From: Piscinibacter sp.
GTDB taxonomy: Bacteria > Pseudomonadota > Gammaproteobacteria > Burkholderiales > Burkholderiaceae_C
Assembly (NCBI GenBank): GCA_019635485.1
Contig: JAHBZL010000009.1
Location: 62,001 to 126,000 of the forward strand
Length of the DNA stretch: 64,000 nt
Direction: 5' to 3'
The first letter of the stretch is position 1; every line of letters starts with the position of its first letter. A program made the translations under genes and the position numbers. The notes beneath the pieces are model-generated. The model saw nothing but the letters and a program-made list of their open reading frames with translations. It was not told where the DNA came from and did not search any database. Positions 17,163 to 25,660 of this stretch are shown here, piece by piece.

Positions 17163-17895
17163 ACCCGACGCGGCGATCGGGGCGCTGCGCGAGCGGCTCG
17201 CGCAGGCCGCCTCGGTCTGCGTGCTGACCGGCGCCGGCATGTCGGCCGAGAGCGGCATCCCGACCTTCCGCGACGCACTGACCGGCCTGTGGTCGCGTTT
17301 CGACCCGGCGCAGCTGGCCAGCGAGGCGGGCTTCCGCGCCGACCCGGCGCTGGTGTGGGACTGGTATGCGGAACGGCGCGCCGGCGTGCTCGCCGCAGAG
17401 CCCAACCCCGGCCACCGGGCGCTGGCCGACTTCGCGCGGCGCCGGCCCGGGGTTCTGACCGTCGTGACGCAGAACGTCGACGACCTGCACCAGCGCGCCG
17501 GCAACCGCCGCGCGATCCGCCTGCACGGCGACATCCTGCGCGACCGCTGGCTGGAGTCCTGTCCGCGGGACTGCGACCCGGCACAGGCCACGCCGGGCCG
17601 GCCACCGCGTTGTGCCGACTGCGGCAACCTGCTGCGGCCCGGCGTGGTCTGGTTCGGCGAGATGCTGCCGGCCGGCGCGCTGGAGGCGGCCGAAGTGGCG
17701 GCGCGCGGCTGCGACGTGATGCTGGTGGTCGGCACCTCCGGCGCGGTCTGGCCCGCGGCGGGCCTGGCGGCCCTGGCACGCCGGGCCGGCGCCTACGTCG
17801 CGATCCTCAACCCGGCCGACAGCGAGATCGACGCCGACGCCCACCTGTGCCTGCGCGGCACGGCCGCGACGCTGCTGCCCGGCCTGCTCGGCTGA
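17155..17895 (+). CDS. cobB: NAD-dependent protein deacylase (Sir2 family)
   Basis: A 246-residue sirtuin. NAD-binding motifs are [15 protein letters not shown] (residues 26-40) and [12 protein letters not shown] (105-116), the catalytic base is His124 in RLHGD, and a four-Cys zinc site is formed by CPRDC and CADC. Tyr71 and Arg74 (WYAERR) match the acyl-pocket pair of class III sirtuins, so it probably removes succinyl as well as acetyl groups from lysines. It removes acyl groups with consumption of NAD. The start overlaps the end of rlmB by eight bases. Conventional name cobB is used for bacterial sirtuins of this type. Confidence 0.93.
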   Translation: MHEPDAAIGALRERLAQAASVCVLTGAGMSAESGIPTFRDALTGLWSRFDPAQLASEAGFRADPALVWDWYAERRAGVLAAEPNPGHRALADFARRRPGVLTVVTQNVDDLHQRAGNRRAIRLHGDILRDRWLESCPRDCDPAQATPGRPPRCADCGNLLRPGVVWFGEMLPAGALEAAEVAARGCDVMLVVGTSGAVWPAAGLAALARRAGAYVAILNPADSEIDADAHLCLRGTAATLLPGLLG

Positions 17896-17938
17896 GCTGG
17901 CTACACTGGCCGCGACGCCACTGCCGCGACTGCCCGCC

Positions 17939-18565
17939 ATGCCCGTCATCGACGTCCGCCACCCGCTGGTCAAGCACAAGGTCGGCCTGCTGCGCGAGAG
18001 CGACATCTCGACCAAGAAGTTCCGCGAGTTGACCCACGAACTGGCCCGCCTGCTGGCCTATGAAGCGACGGCCGATTTCCCGCTCGAGACGGCGACGGTC
18101 GACTGCTGGAGCGGGCCGACCGAGGTGCAGCGCATCGCCGGCCGCAAGGTCACGGTGGTGCCGATCCTGCGCGCCGGGCTCGGCATGCTCGACGGCGTGC
18201 TGGACATGGTGCCGAACGCCAAGGTCAGCGTGGTCGGCCTGTCGCGCAACCACGAGACGCTGCAGCCGGAGCACTACTTCGAGCGCTTCGTCGGCCACCT
18301 TGAGGAGCGCACCGCGTTGATCGTCGACCCGATGCTCGCCACCGCCGGCTCGATGATCGCGACCATCGACCTGCTGAAGAGCCGCGGCTGCAAGGACGTG
18401 CGCGCCCTGGTGCTGGTGGCGGCGCCCGAAGGCGTCGCCGCGCTCGGCCGGGCGCACCCGGACGTGCGCTGCTGGGCGGCCGCGATCGACAGCCACCTCA
18501 ACGAGATCGGCTACATCATCCCGGGCCTCGGCGACGCCGGCGACAAGATCTTCGGCACGAAGTGA
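17939..18565 (+). CDS. upp: Uracil phosphoribosyltransferase
   Basis: A 208-residue enzyme of pyrimidine salvage that makes UMP from uracil and PRPP, the usual length of Upp. Signatures are [18 protein letters not shown], the PRPP loop [14 protein letters not shown] and the uracil-binding C-terminus [27 protein letters not shown]. It follows cobB by 43 bases, which include a TACACT box, so it may have its own promoter. Confidence 0.97.
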   Translation: MPVIDVRHPLVKHKVGLLRESDISTKKFRELTHELARLLAYEATADFPLETATVDCWSGPTEVQRIAGRKVTVVPILRAGLGMLDGVLDMVPNAKVSVVGLSRNHETLQPEHYFERFVGHLEERTALIVDPMLATAGSMIATIDLLKSRGCKDVRALVLVAAPEGVAALGRAHPDVRCWAAAIDSHLNEIGYIIPGLGDAGDKIFGTK

Positions 18566-18672
18566 CATCTGAGCCGCAGGAGTTGAGCTCCGTCACGGTC
18601 TGCTTGCCATTCTTTACACGCTGGCAGCGGCTCCGACTTGCGACGGACACGTGGCCGGCTTAGGGTAGACGG

Positions 18673-19155
18673 ATGACCCAAGAAGACACCTTGCCCGCCG
18701 CCGCCGGCGGCGGAATCCGCAAGCCGTTCCGGCTCTGGATGACCGGCAGTCTGGCGGTCGTCATGGCCTCGCTGTGCACCGGCCGCGGTGTGCTCGACGA
18801 CGAGCGCCTCGCCGCGTCGATGCGCGTCGTGCGCCACAGCCCCTACAGCGTCACCGAGACGGTGCTGCGCATCGAGGAGGCGGCGCGCCAGCGCGGCCAG
18901 GAGGTGCTGGCCCGGATCGACGGCAGTGCCCTCGTGCTCGTGCTGGCGTCGTCGGTCGGCGGCACGCCCGTCGTGATGACCGCGGCCGACGCGCCCCCGG
19001 ACGTGCCGCTGTCCGTGCAGGTGCGCCGCAACGACGAGGGCGGGGCCGATGTGCTGGTGGCGCGTGACCTCGGCAGTGCGCTGCACGGCCTGCCCGACAC
19101 GGTGGCCGCCGAACTGGCCGCGCTGCCCGGCCTGCTCGAACGCGCGCTGGGCTGA
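18673..19155 (+). CDS. DUF302-domain protein
   Basis: A 160-residue protein with a DUF302 domain in residues 45-155: SPYSVTETVLRIEEAARQRG, LARID, GTPVVMTA, PLSVQVRRNDEG and a closing helix pair LPDTVAAELAALPGLLERAL. The first 45 residues hold a short hydrophobic stretch (LWMTGSLAVVMASLC) that might be a weak membrane anchor. DUF302 proteins have no established role. It is monocistronic, 107 bases after upp, and converges on the chromate transporter genes. Confidence 0.8.
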   Translation: MTQEDTLPAAAGGGIRKPFRLWMTGSLAVVMASLCTGRGVLDDERLAASMRVVRHSPYSVTETVLRIEEAARQRGQEVLARIDGSALVLVLASSVGGTPVVMTAADAPPDVPLSVQVRRNDEGGADVLVARDLGSALHGLPDTVAAELAALPGLLERALG

Positions 19156-19170
19156 GCCGGCCCGGGGCGC

Positions 19171-19716
19171 TCAAGCAAAGCCGAACGCGCCGACCAGCGC
19201 ACCCAGGCCGACCAGCCAGATCGGGCTGATGCGGCTGCGGTTCATCACGGCGATGGTCACCGCGATCAGCGCGAGCGCGCCCCAGCGGTGCGCCGGGTCG
19301 CGCACGAAGGGTTCGGCCAGCACCCAGCCGGTGGCCAGCAGCAGGCCGATCGTCAGCGGCGCCATCCCGGTGGTGAAGGCGCGCACGGCCAGCGCCTCGC
19401 GGCGCTGAGCCGCCCAGCGGGTCGTGTAGAGCGTCAGGAGCGTCGACGGCAGCAGCGTGCCGATCAGCGTCACCGCCGCGCCCAGCGGACCGGCGACGTT
19501 CCAGCCGAGCACCGCGACGAACAGCACGTTCGGGCCGGGCGCGGCCTGCGCGATCGCGATCGAGGACGTGAACTGCGCGTCGGTGATCCAGCCATGCTGC
19601 GCGACGATGTAGCGGTGCATGTCGGCCGCGGTGGTGATCGCGCCGCCCACCGCCAGCAGGCTGAGCAGCATGAAGTGGCCGAGCAGGCCGAGCAGGTCGG
19701 CGGCGGAGAGGCTCAT
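19171..19716 (-). CDS. Chromate transporter family protein, half-size (second of pair)
   Basis: A 181-residue membrane protein carrying one ChrT domain (PF02417), with signature AVGGAITTAADMHRYIV then HGWITDAQF and AIAQAAPGPNVLFVAVLGW, and about five or six membrane helices. Classic ChrA is a fusion of two such halves; here the halves are separate genes. The ATG at 19716 overlaps the stop of the first half by four bases (ATGA). Substrate is chromate in characterised family members, but split forms may have other anions, so I do not assign a symbol. Confidence 0.88.
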   Translation of the reverse strand: MSLSAADLLGLLGHFMLLSLLAVGGAITTAADMHRYIVAQHGWITDAQFTSSIAIAQAAPGPNVLFVAVLGWNVAGPLGAAVTLIGTLLPSTLLTLYTTRWAAQRREALAVRAFTTGMAPLTIGLLLATGWVLAEPFVRDPAHRWGALALIAVTIAVMNRSRISPIWLVGLGALVGAFGFA

Positions 19717-20273
19717 CGCGAATGCCGCCAGGCCGCCAGCGCGCAGCCGATCGACCCGATGCCCAGGATCACCCAGACCAGCGGCACGCGCGCCAGCGCG
19801 ACGGCAGCGAAGGTCGCCGCGCCGATCGCGGTGCACAGCGCCGGCCCGAGCCGGTTGGCCTTCAGCGAGCCTGCCAGCTTCAGCGCGGTGGCCATCACGA
19901 GCCCGGCCGCCACCGAGCCCATGCCGCGCAGCGCGCCGGCCACCGCCGGGTGGTCGGCGAAGCGGGTGTAGACCAGCGTCAGCGCCAGCACGATGCACAG
20001 CGGCACCAGCATCAGCCCGCCGAGGGCCGCGGCGGCACCGCGCCAGCCGAGGCAGCGGTCGCCGAACATCAGCGACAGGTTGACGATGTTCGGGCCGGGC
20101 AGCACCTGGCTGATCGACAGCAGCTCGACGAACTGCTCGCGGGTCAGCCAGCGGCGCCGTTCGACCAGCTCGACCTGCGCGACCGCCAGCACGCCGCCGA
20201 AGCCCTGCAGCGCGAGGCGGTTGAACGCGGTGAAAAGGGTGGCCGTCGAACGCGGCAATTCGGGCTCGCTCAC
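19713..20273 (-). CDS. Chromate transporter family protein, half-size (first of pair)
   Basis: A 186-residue membrane protein with one ChrT domain: ALQGFGGVLAVAQVELVERRRWLTREQF (in two pieces), ISQVLPGPNIVNLSLMFG, then hydrophobic helices. The GTG at 20273 is chosen because it overlaps the stop of the preceding dehydrogenase gene by four bases (GTGA) and gives the family's normal N-terminus. Together with the following half it should form a heterodimeric transporter. The coupling to a dehydrogenase is unusual for chromate export. Confidence 0.88.
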   Translation of the reverse strand: MSEPELPRSTATLFTAFNRLALQGFGGVLAVAQVELVERRRWLTREQFVELLSISQVLPGPNIVNLSLMFGDRCLGWRGAAAALGGLMLVPLCIVLALTLVYTRFADHPAVAGALRGMGSVAAGLVMATALKLAGSLKANRLGPALCTAIGAATFAAVALARVPLVWVILGIGSIGCALAAWRHSR

Positions 20274-21289
20274 CGGATCACGCGCAGCGCGTCCGGGTTG
20301 ACGATGCCGGTGGGGGCCTGGTTGATGAAGTTGATCACGTTCTCGAACGCGGCGCGGAAGTACAGCTCGTAGCTGTCCTGCTCGACGTAGCCGATGTGCG
20401 GCGTGCACACCGCGTTCTCCAGCCGCAGCAGCGGGTGGCCCTGCAGGATCGGCTCGCTCTCGAACACGTCCACGGCGGCCAGTCCGGGCCGGCCGCGGTT
20501 CAGCGCCGACACCAGCGCGCCTTCCTCGATCAGCTCGGCGCGCGAGGTGTTGACGAGCAGGGCGGTCGGCTGCATGCGCGTCAGCGCGTCGAGCTTGACG
20601 ATGCCGCGCGTCACGTCGTTCAGGCGCAGGTGCAGCGACAGCACGTCGCTCTGCTCGAAGAAGGACTCGCAGGCGCCCGCCGCCTCGTGGCCGTCGGCGG
20701 TGGCGCGCTGGCGCGACGATTCGCTGCCCCAGACCAGCACGCGCATGCCGAACGCGCGCCCGTAGCCGGCCACCAGCTGGCCGATCTTGCCGTAGCCCCA
20801 GATGCCCAGCGTGCGCCCGCGCAGCACCATGCCGAGGCCGAAGTTGGGCGGCATCGAGGCGGCCTTCAGGCCCGACTGCTGCCAGGCGCCGTGCTTCAGG
20901 TTGCCGATGTACTGCGGCAGGCGCCGCATCGAGGCCATGATCAGCGCCCAGGTCAGCTCGGCCGGCGCCACCGGCGAGCCGACGCCCTCGGCCACCGCGA
21001 TGCCCAGCCGCGTGCAGGTTTCCACGTCGATGTGCGAGCCGACCCGCCCGGTCTGGGAGATCAGCTTCAGCTTCGGCAGCTTCTCGAGCAGCTGGCGCGG
21101 GAACTGGGTCCGTTCGCGGATCAGCACCAGCACGTCGGCGTCGCGCAGCCGCACCGAGAGCTGGCCGATGCCCTTGACCGTGTTGGTGAAGACCTTCGCG
21201 TTCAGCGGTTCCAGCAGCGCGGCGCACTTCAGCTTGCGCACCGCGTCCTGGTAGTCGTCGAGGATGATGATGTTCACGGCGACCGCCAT
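20270..21289 (-). CDS. D-2-hydroxyacid dehydrogenase family protein
   Basis: A 339-residue NAD-dependent D-2-hydroxyacid dehydrogenase. It has the Rossmann motif GIWGYGKIGQLVAGYGRAFG (residues 165-184), the catalytic Arg in VNTSRAELIEE, the Glu in DVFESEPI and the His in TPHIGYV. Substrate could be 3-phosphoglycerate-like or another 2-hydroxyacid; the sequence does not decide. It is the first gene of a three-gene minus-strand operon with two half-size chromate transporters, joined by GTGA and ATGA overlaps. Confidence 0.9.
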   Translation of the reverse strand: MAVAVNIIILDDYQDAVRKLKCAALLEPLNAKVFTNTVKGIGQLSVRLRDADVLVLIRERTQFPRQLLEKLPKLKLISQTGRVGSHIDVETCTRLGIAVAEGVGSPVAPAELTWALIMASMRRLPQYIGNLKHGAWQQSGLKAASMPPNFGLGMVLRGRTLGIWGYGKIGQLVAGYGRAFGMRVLVWGSESSRQRATADGHEAAGACESFFEQSDVLSLHLRLNDVTRGIVKLDALTRMQPTALLVNTSRAELIEEGALVSALNRGRPGLAAVDVFESEPILQGHPLLRLENAVCTPHIGYVEQDSYELYFRAAFENVINFINQAPTGIVNPDALRVIR

Positions 21290-21355
21290 TGTGCACGTCC
21301 GTGCAGGGCCGGCCGAGGCTCGCTACGATCGCGGCCTCGATCCACGGAGACAAGC

Positions 21356-21865
21356 ATGGCGATCTCGATGTACTCGGCCAGCGTGCCGGTGTTCAACCGC
21401 GCGCTCGGCAACCTGCTGAACTGGCTGGACAAGGCCGAGGCCTACGCGCAGGCGAAGAAGTTCGACCCCTCGGTGTACCTGTCGGCGCGGCTGGCGCCGG
21501 ACATGCTGCCGTTCACGAAGCAGATCCAGATCGCCTGCGACGCGGCCAAGTTCGGCGTCGCCCGGCTGGCCGGCGTGGACGCGCCGAAGAACGAGGACAA
21601 CGAGACCAGCCTCGCCGAACTGCGCGAGCGCGTGCGCAAGACACTCGATTTCATCAACTCGGTGCCGGCCGGCAAGCTCGATGGCAGCGACACGCGCGAC
21701 CTCGTGCTGCCACGGCGCGACGGCCCGGTCACGCTGAACGGCGAGTTCTTCCTGAAGCACTACGCGCTGCCCAACTTCTTCTTCCACGTGACGACGGCCT
21801 ACGCGCTGCTGCGCCACAACGGCGTCGACCTCGGCAAGTCGGACTACCTCGGGCCGCTCAAGTGA
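21356..21865 (+). CDS. DUF1993-family protein
   Basis: A 169-residue protein matching the DUF1993 family: SMYSASVPVFNRALGNLLNWLDKAEAYA (first helices), DMLPFTKQIQIACDAAKFGVARLAG and the closing FFFHVTTAYALLRHNGVDLGKSDYLG. The fold is a DinB-like four-helix bundle by family analogy, with no known reaction. GGAGA upstream of the ATG at 21356 supports the start. It is divergent from the dehydrogenase operon and is followed 34 bases later by a decayed LysE gene. Confidence 0.88.
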   Translation: MAISMYSASVPVFNRALGNLLNWLDKAEAYAQAKKFDPSVYLSARLAPDMLPFTKQIQIACDAAKFGVARLAGVDAPKNEDNETSLAELRERVRKTLDFINSVPAGKLDGSDTRDLVLPRRDGPVTLNGEFFLKHYALPNFFFHVTTAYALLRHNGVDLGKSDYLGPLK

Positions 21866-21899
21866 CGCGCCGGGCCTGCCCGCCGAGCCGGCGTTGATC

Positions 21900-22374
21900 A
21901 TGACGCTGCCGGTGCACGACCTCGCGCTGTTCCTTGGCGCGGCGCTGCTGCTGAACCTGACGCCCGGTGCGGACATGCTGTTCGTGGCCGGCACCGGCGC
22001 GGCGCGCGGGCGGCGCGCCGGCATGCTGGCGGCCCTGGGCGTCGGCGCGGGCTGCGCGCTGCACACGCTGCTGGCGGCGGCCGGGCTGTCGGCGCTGATC
22101 GCGGCCTCCGAGCTGGCCTTCAACCTTCCTTGCCTTCCTGCCGCAGTTCATCGAAGCCGGCGCGCCCGGGCAGGCCTGGGCGCTGGTGCTGCTGGGCACG
22201 CTGTTCAACCTGGGCGGCACGGCGGTCAACCTGGTCGTCGCGCTGCTGGCCCACCGAGTGGCACGGGGTCTCGCCGCGCGCAGGGCGGTCGGCGGTGCCG
22301 GGACGTGGCTGCAGCGCGCCTGCGGTGCGCTGTTCGTCGGACTGGGCCTGAAGCTCGCGCTGAGTCCGCGCTAG
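21900..22374 (+). pseudogene. LysE/RhtB-family exporter, internally deleted and frameshifted
   Basis: The first 75 codons (21900-22124) encode a normal LysE start: LFLGAALLLNLTPGADMLFVAG, then AALGVGAGCALHTLLAAAGLSAL. From 22126 the match continues in another frame with FLAFLPQFIEAGAPGQAWALVLLGTLFNL and the family's C-terminal helices to the stop at 22372. About 50 central residues, including the usual LNPK region, are missing at the joint, and the frame changes, so no full product can be made. The joint lies in the repetitive text CCTTCCTTGCCTTCC. LysE proteins export amino acids. A sequencing or assembly error cannot be excluded, but the missing block argues for real decay. Confidence 0.8.
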
Positions 22375-22781
22375 GGCCACATGTTGTCGCGCGGCTCCAG
22401 GGCGCCGAAGCCCGAACGCGGCGAGCGGGTCGGGAAATGACGGTTCAGGCGCGCCAGCCGCTGGTCGGCCTCGTGCTGGCTGTGCTGCAGCGACACCAGG
22501 CTGAACACCTCGGTGCGCAGGTGCCACAGCTCGCGCAGCGAGCGGGCGATCTGCAGGCGGTCGAGCAGTTCGTCGGCGGTGTCGCCGGCCAGGTCGTCGG
22601 CGGCCGCGAGGAACTCGCGGCGGGCCTGCTCCAGTGCTGTGTCCGGCCCGGCGGTGGGCCCCGGCCAGCCCGCCGCCACCCAGACCTGGACCCTGCGCCA
22701 CCAGGGCTGCGGCGCGCTGGCCCGTTCGGGCGGGCAGATTTCGAGCCGGTGGCGGGTGGTGGGCGGTTGAGTGGAGAGCAT
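22371..22781 (-). CDS. Hypothetical protein, 136 residues
   Basis: An unrecognised protein. Residues 1-40 are Pro- and Trp-rich (PQPWWRRVQVWVAAGWPG) and residues 48-115 form long charged helices (LEQARREFLAAADDLAGDTADELLDRLQ is one continuous helix), a composition common in small cytosolic helical proteins of this group of bacteria. No signal peptide. Its stop codon overlaps the end of the LysE pseudogene on the other strand by four bases, and it is divergent from the penicillin-acylase gene. Confidence 0.65.
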   Translation of the reverse strand: MLSTQPPTTRHRLEICPPERASAPQPWWRRVQVWVAAGWPGPTAGPDTALEQARREFLAAADDLAGDTADELLDRLQIARSLRELWHLRTEVFSLVSLQHSQHEADQRLARLNRHFPTRSPRSGFGALEPRDNMWP

Positions 22782-22900
22782 GGTCGTCGGGCGGCATCGG
22801 CACGGCGTTGTGGGCCCGAATATCGCCGCCCGATGCGGTTGGCGATCACCGGAACAGGCCGGGTCCGACCAGTCATTTCCCAGCCGCCCGGGGGCGGGCG

Positions 22901-25330
22901 GTGAGGCGCTGGGCACGGCGCGCCCTGGCCCTGGCGGCGATGCTGCTGCTGGGAACCGGCCTGCTGGCTGCCGGCTATGCGTGGTGGACGCTGCCGCGCA
23001 CCGAGGGCAGCGTGGCGCTGCCGGGCTTGCGCGCCGAGGTGCTGATCGAACGCGACGCGCAGGGCATTCCGACCATCCGCGCCGGGTCTGCCGAGGATGC
23101 CGCCTTCGGGCTCGGCTTCGTCCACGCGCAGGATCGTCTCTGGCAACTCGAGACCCACCGACGCATCGGCGCCGGCGAACTCGCCGAGGCCTTCGGCCCG
23201 CCGGCGCTGGGGACCGACCGCTTCCTGCGGGCACTCGGCGTGCGGCGCGCGGCCGAGGCGCAGTGGGCGGCGACCGGCGAACCGGCACGCCGCGCGCTCG
23301 AGGCCTATGCCGCCGGCATCAACGCCTTCGTGAGCCGCGAGCTGCGGGCCCGGCCGCCGGAATTCGTGCTGCTCGGCCTGCAACCGCCCGCCTGGACGCC
23401 GCAGGACAGCCTGGCCTGGGCGACCATGATGGCGTGGGACCTGGGCGGCAACTGGCGCAGCGAACTGCAGCGCATGCGCCTGGCCCTCACGCTGCCGGTG
23501 GCACGGATCGACGAGTTGCTCCCGCCGTACCCCGGCGAGGCGCCGCGGGTGACCGCCGACTATCCGTCGCTGTACCGGTCACTCGCCGTCGACGGCCGAT
23601 TGGGCGCGCAGGCGCTGCGCGATGCGCCCGCGTCCGGCCTGGAGGGCATCGGCTCGAACAACTGGGTGCTGGCGGCGAGCCGTACGACGACGGGCGGGCC
23701 GCTGCTGGCCAACGACCCGCACCTGAAGCTGTCGGCGCCCGCGCTCTGGTACCTGGCCCGCCTCGAGTGGCCTGGTAACCGGGTGGCCGGTGCCACCATG
23801 CCCGGGCTGCCGGCCGTCGTGCTGGGCCAGAACGAACACGTCGCCTGGGGCTACACGAACACCGGGCCGGACGTGCAGGACCTCTACCTTGAGCAGATCG
23901 ATCCGGGCGAGCCCGCCCGTTACCGCACGCCGGACGGCTGGGCCGCGTTCGAGACGCACGAGGAGACGATCCGGGTGCGCGGCGCCGCGCCCGTCACGGT
24001 GCGCGTGCGGCGCACCCGGCACGGGCCGGTGCTGTCCGACGCCGGCGTCGGCGAAGGCATGACAGGACCGTCGGGGCGGCCGACCTACGCGCTCGCGCTG
24101 CGCTGGACCGCGCTGGACGCCGACCCGGGCACGCTGGAAGCCGGCCTGGGCTTCATGCAGGCCCGTTCGCTCGACGAGTTCGTCGCCGCCTCGGCCCGCT
24201 ACGTGGCGCCGATGCAGAACATGCTGGTGGCCGACCGGGCCGGTCGTATCGGCTTCGTCGCCGCCGGCCGGGTGCCGCTGCGGCGGCCGGACAACGACCT
24301 GTGGGGCCAGGTGCCGGCGCCGGGCTGGGAGGCCCGCTACGACTGGGATGGCTTCCTCCCCGCCGCAGCGACGCCACGCGAGTTCGATCCGGCGCGCGGC
24401 TGGATCGCGACCGCCAACCAGCGCATCCACGCGCCGGACTACCCGCACTACCTCGGCAGCGACTGGGCGGCGCCGTACCGCATGCAGCGCATCGAGCAGC
24501 TGATCGCGGCCCGGCCGCGGCATTCGCTGGACGACCTGCGCGCGATGCAGTCCGACGAGCTCTCGCTGGCGACGCAGCGCCTGCTGCCGTTCCTGCGCCG
24601 CGCCGCGCCCGAGCATGCCCTCGCCGCGGCGGCCATGCGCACGTTGCAGGACTTCGACGGCACGATGGCGCGCGGCCGCGCCGCGCCGCTGATCTTCTGG
24701 GCCTGGGTGCGCCACCTGGCGCGGCGCGTGTTCGCCGACGAGCTGGGTGCGGCGAACTGGGCCGAGAGCGGGCGCAGCTGGCGCAGCGCGCTGGAGCGCG
24801 TGCTGGAGCGGGACGATGCCTGGTGGTGCGACGACAAGTCCACGCCGGCAGTGGAGGCCTGCGCTCAGCAGATCGATGCCGCGCTGGCGGACGCCCTTGA
24901 CGAACTGCGTGCGTCCCGGGGCGACGATCCGGCGGCCTGGGCCTGGGGCCGGGCCCATGTCGCGCGCTCGGAGCACCGGCCATTCAGCCGGGTGGGGTGG
25001 CTCGCGCCGTGGTTCGAACTGCGCACCCCGGTCGGCGGCGACACCTACACGATCAACGCCTCGCGGGTGGACCTGAAGCCCGACCCACGCACCGGCGAGC
25101 TGTACCTGGACGAGCACGGACCGTCGCTGCGTGCGATCTACGACCTCGCCGATCCGTCACGCTCGCGGGTGATGCAGTCGAGCGGTCAGTCGGGTCTGTT
25201 CTTCGCGCCGGACTATCGTCGCTTCGTCGCGCCCTGGGCGGCGGTGCAGGACGTTCCGCTGTGGGCGGCGCCGACCGTGCACTCGCTGCGCCTGCGGCCC
25301 GAGGGCGGACCCGTCGGATCGGACCGCTAG
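22901..25330 (+). CDS. Penicillin acylase family protein (N-terminal nucleophile hydrolase)
   Basis: An 809-residue exported precursor of the penicillin G/acyl-homoserine-lactone acylase family. It starts at a GTG (22901) with a G-rich ribosome site just before; the first 35 residues are Arg-rich then hydrophobic (LALAAMLLLGTGLLAAGYAWW), a signal peptide or anchor. The alpha part contains DAQGIPTIRAGSAEDAAFGLGFVHAQDRLWQLE. Self-cleavage is expected before Ser252 in GIGSNNWVLAASRT, which becomes the catalytic N-terminal nucleophile; conserved beta-chain segments are GPLLANDPHL, HGPVLSD and the ending STPVGGDTYTINA-like text. It removes acyl chains from amides; quorum-signal quenching or peptide-antibiotic breakdown are both possible, and the sequence does not decide. 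Confidence 0.9.
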   Translation: MRRWARRALALAAMLLLGTGLLAAGYAWWTLPRTEGSVALPGLRAEVLIERDAQGIPTIRAGSAEDAAFGLGFVHAQDRLWQLETHRRIGAGELAEAFGPPALGTDRFLRALGVRRAAEAQWAATGEPARRALEAYAAGINAFVSRELRARPPEFVLLGLQPPAWTPQDSLAWATMMAWDLGGNWRSELQRMRLALTLPVARIDELLPPYPGEAPRVTADYPSLYRSLAVDGRLGAQALRDAPASGLEGIGSNNWVLAASRTTTGGPLLANDPHLKLSAPALWYLARLEWPGNRVAGATMPGLPAVVLGQNEHVAWGYTNTGPDVQDLYLEQIDPGEPARYRTPDGWAAFETHEETIRVRGAAPVTVRVRRTRHGPVLSDAGVGEGMTGPSGRPTYALALRWTALDADPGTLEAGLGFMQARSLDEFVAASARYVAPMQNMLVADRAGRIGFVAAGRVPLRRPDNDLWGQVPAPGWEARYDWDGFLPAAATPREFDPARGWIATANQRIHAPDYPHYLGSDWAAPYRMQRIEQLIAARPRHSLDDLRAMQSDELSLATQRLLPFLRRAAPEHALAAAAMRTLQDFDGTMARGRAAPLIFWAWVRHLARRVFADELGAANWAESGRSWRSALERVLERDDAWWCDDKSTPAVEACAQQIDAALADALDELRASRGDDPAAWAWGRAHVARSEHRPFSRVGWLAPWFELRTPVGGDTYTINASRVDLKPDPRTGELYLDEHGPSLRAIYDLADPSRSRVMQSSGQSGLFFAPDYRRFVAPWAAVQDVPLWAAPTVHSLRLRPEGGPVGSDR

Positions 25331-25339
25331 CCCTGGCGC

Positions 25340-25660
25340 CTAGACTTGGCCGAACAGCGCCTTGCGCTGTGGCGTGTAGTGCCACCACGGCGCGGCCGGC
25401 GCACCGCGCATGAAGTCGACCGCGGCCATGAAGGTGTCGAGCACGCAGGGGTCCTGCCGCTGGCCGGTGGCCGCGCACAGTTTCTGGTAGAGCACGAAGG
25501 CGTCCTTGCCGCGCAGCTCCTGCGGGGTGGCGATGCCGATCAGGCGCAGGTCTGCCGCCAGCGCGGGGCCGATGTTCGGCAACTGCTCCAGCGTCGTGCA
25601 GGCCTCGGCGGAGGCGGCCTTGGGCGACTTGATCATCAGCGCGGCACCCACGTCGCTCAC
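25340..25660 (-). CDS. Helix-hairpin-helix protein of the Cdd1/pathogenicity-locus family
   Basis: A 106-residue protein. Residues 22-60 form two helix-hairpin-helix-like turns ([37 protein letters not shown]), which bind DNA non-specifically in relatives; the C-terminus ([24 protein letters not shown]) matches the Cdd1 family. The GTG at 25660 overlaps the lexA stop by four bases (GTGA), so it is translated with LexA and should be induced by DNA damage. An internal ATG (MIKSPK) is an alternative start. Confidence 0.8.
   Translation of the reverse strand: MSDVGAALMIKSPKAASAEACTTLEQLPNIGPALAADLRLIGIATPQELRGKDAFVLYQKLCAATGQRQDPCVLDTFMAAVDFMRGAPAAPWWHYTPQRKALFGQV

Noticed and set aside
22371-22374. 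Functional overlap between the LysE gene and the minus-strand hypothetical gene
   Set aside because: The four shared bases are CTAG, which is a stop on both strands; this is chance convergence and the LysE gene is broken.
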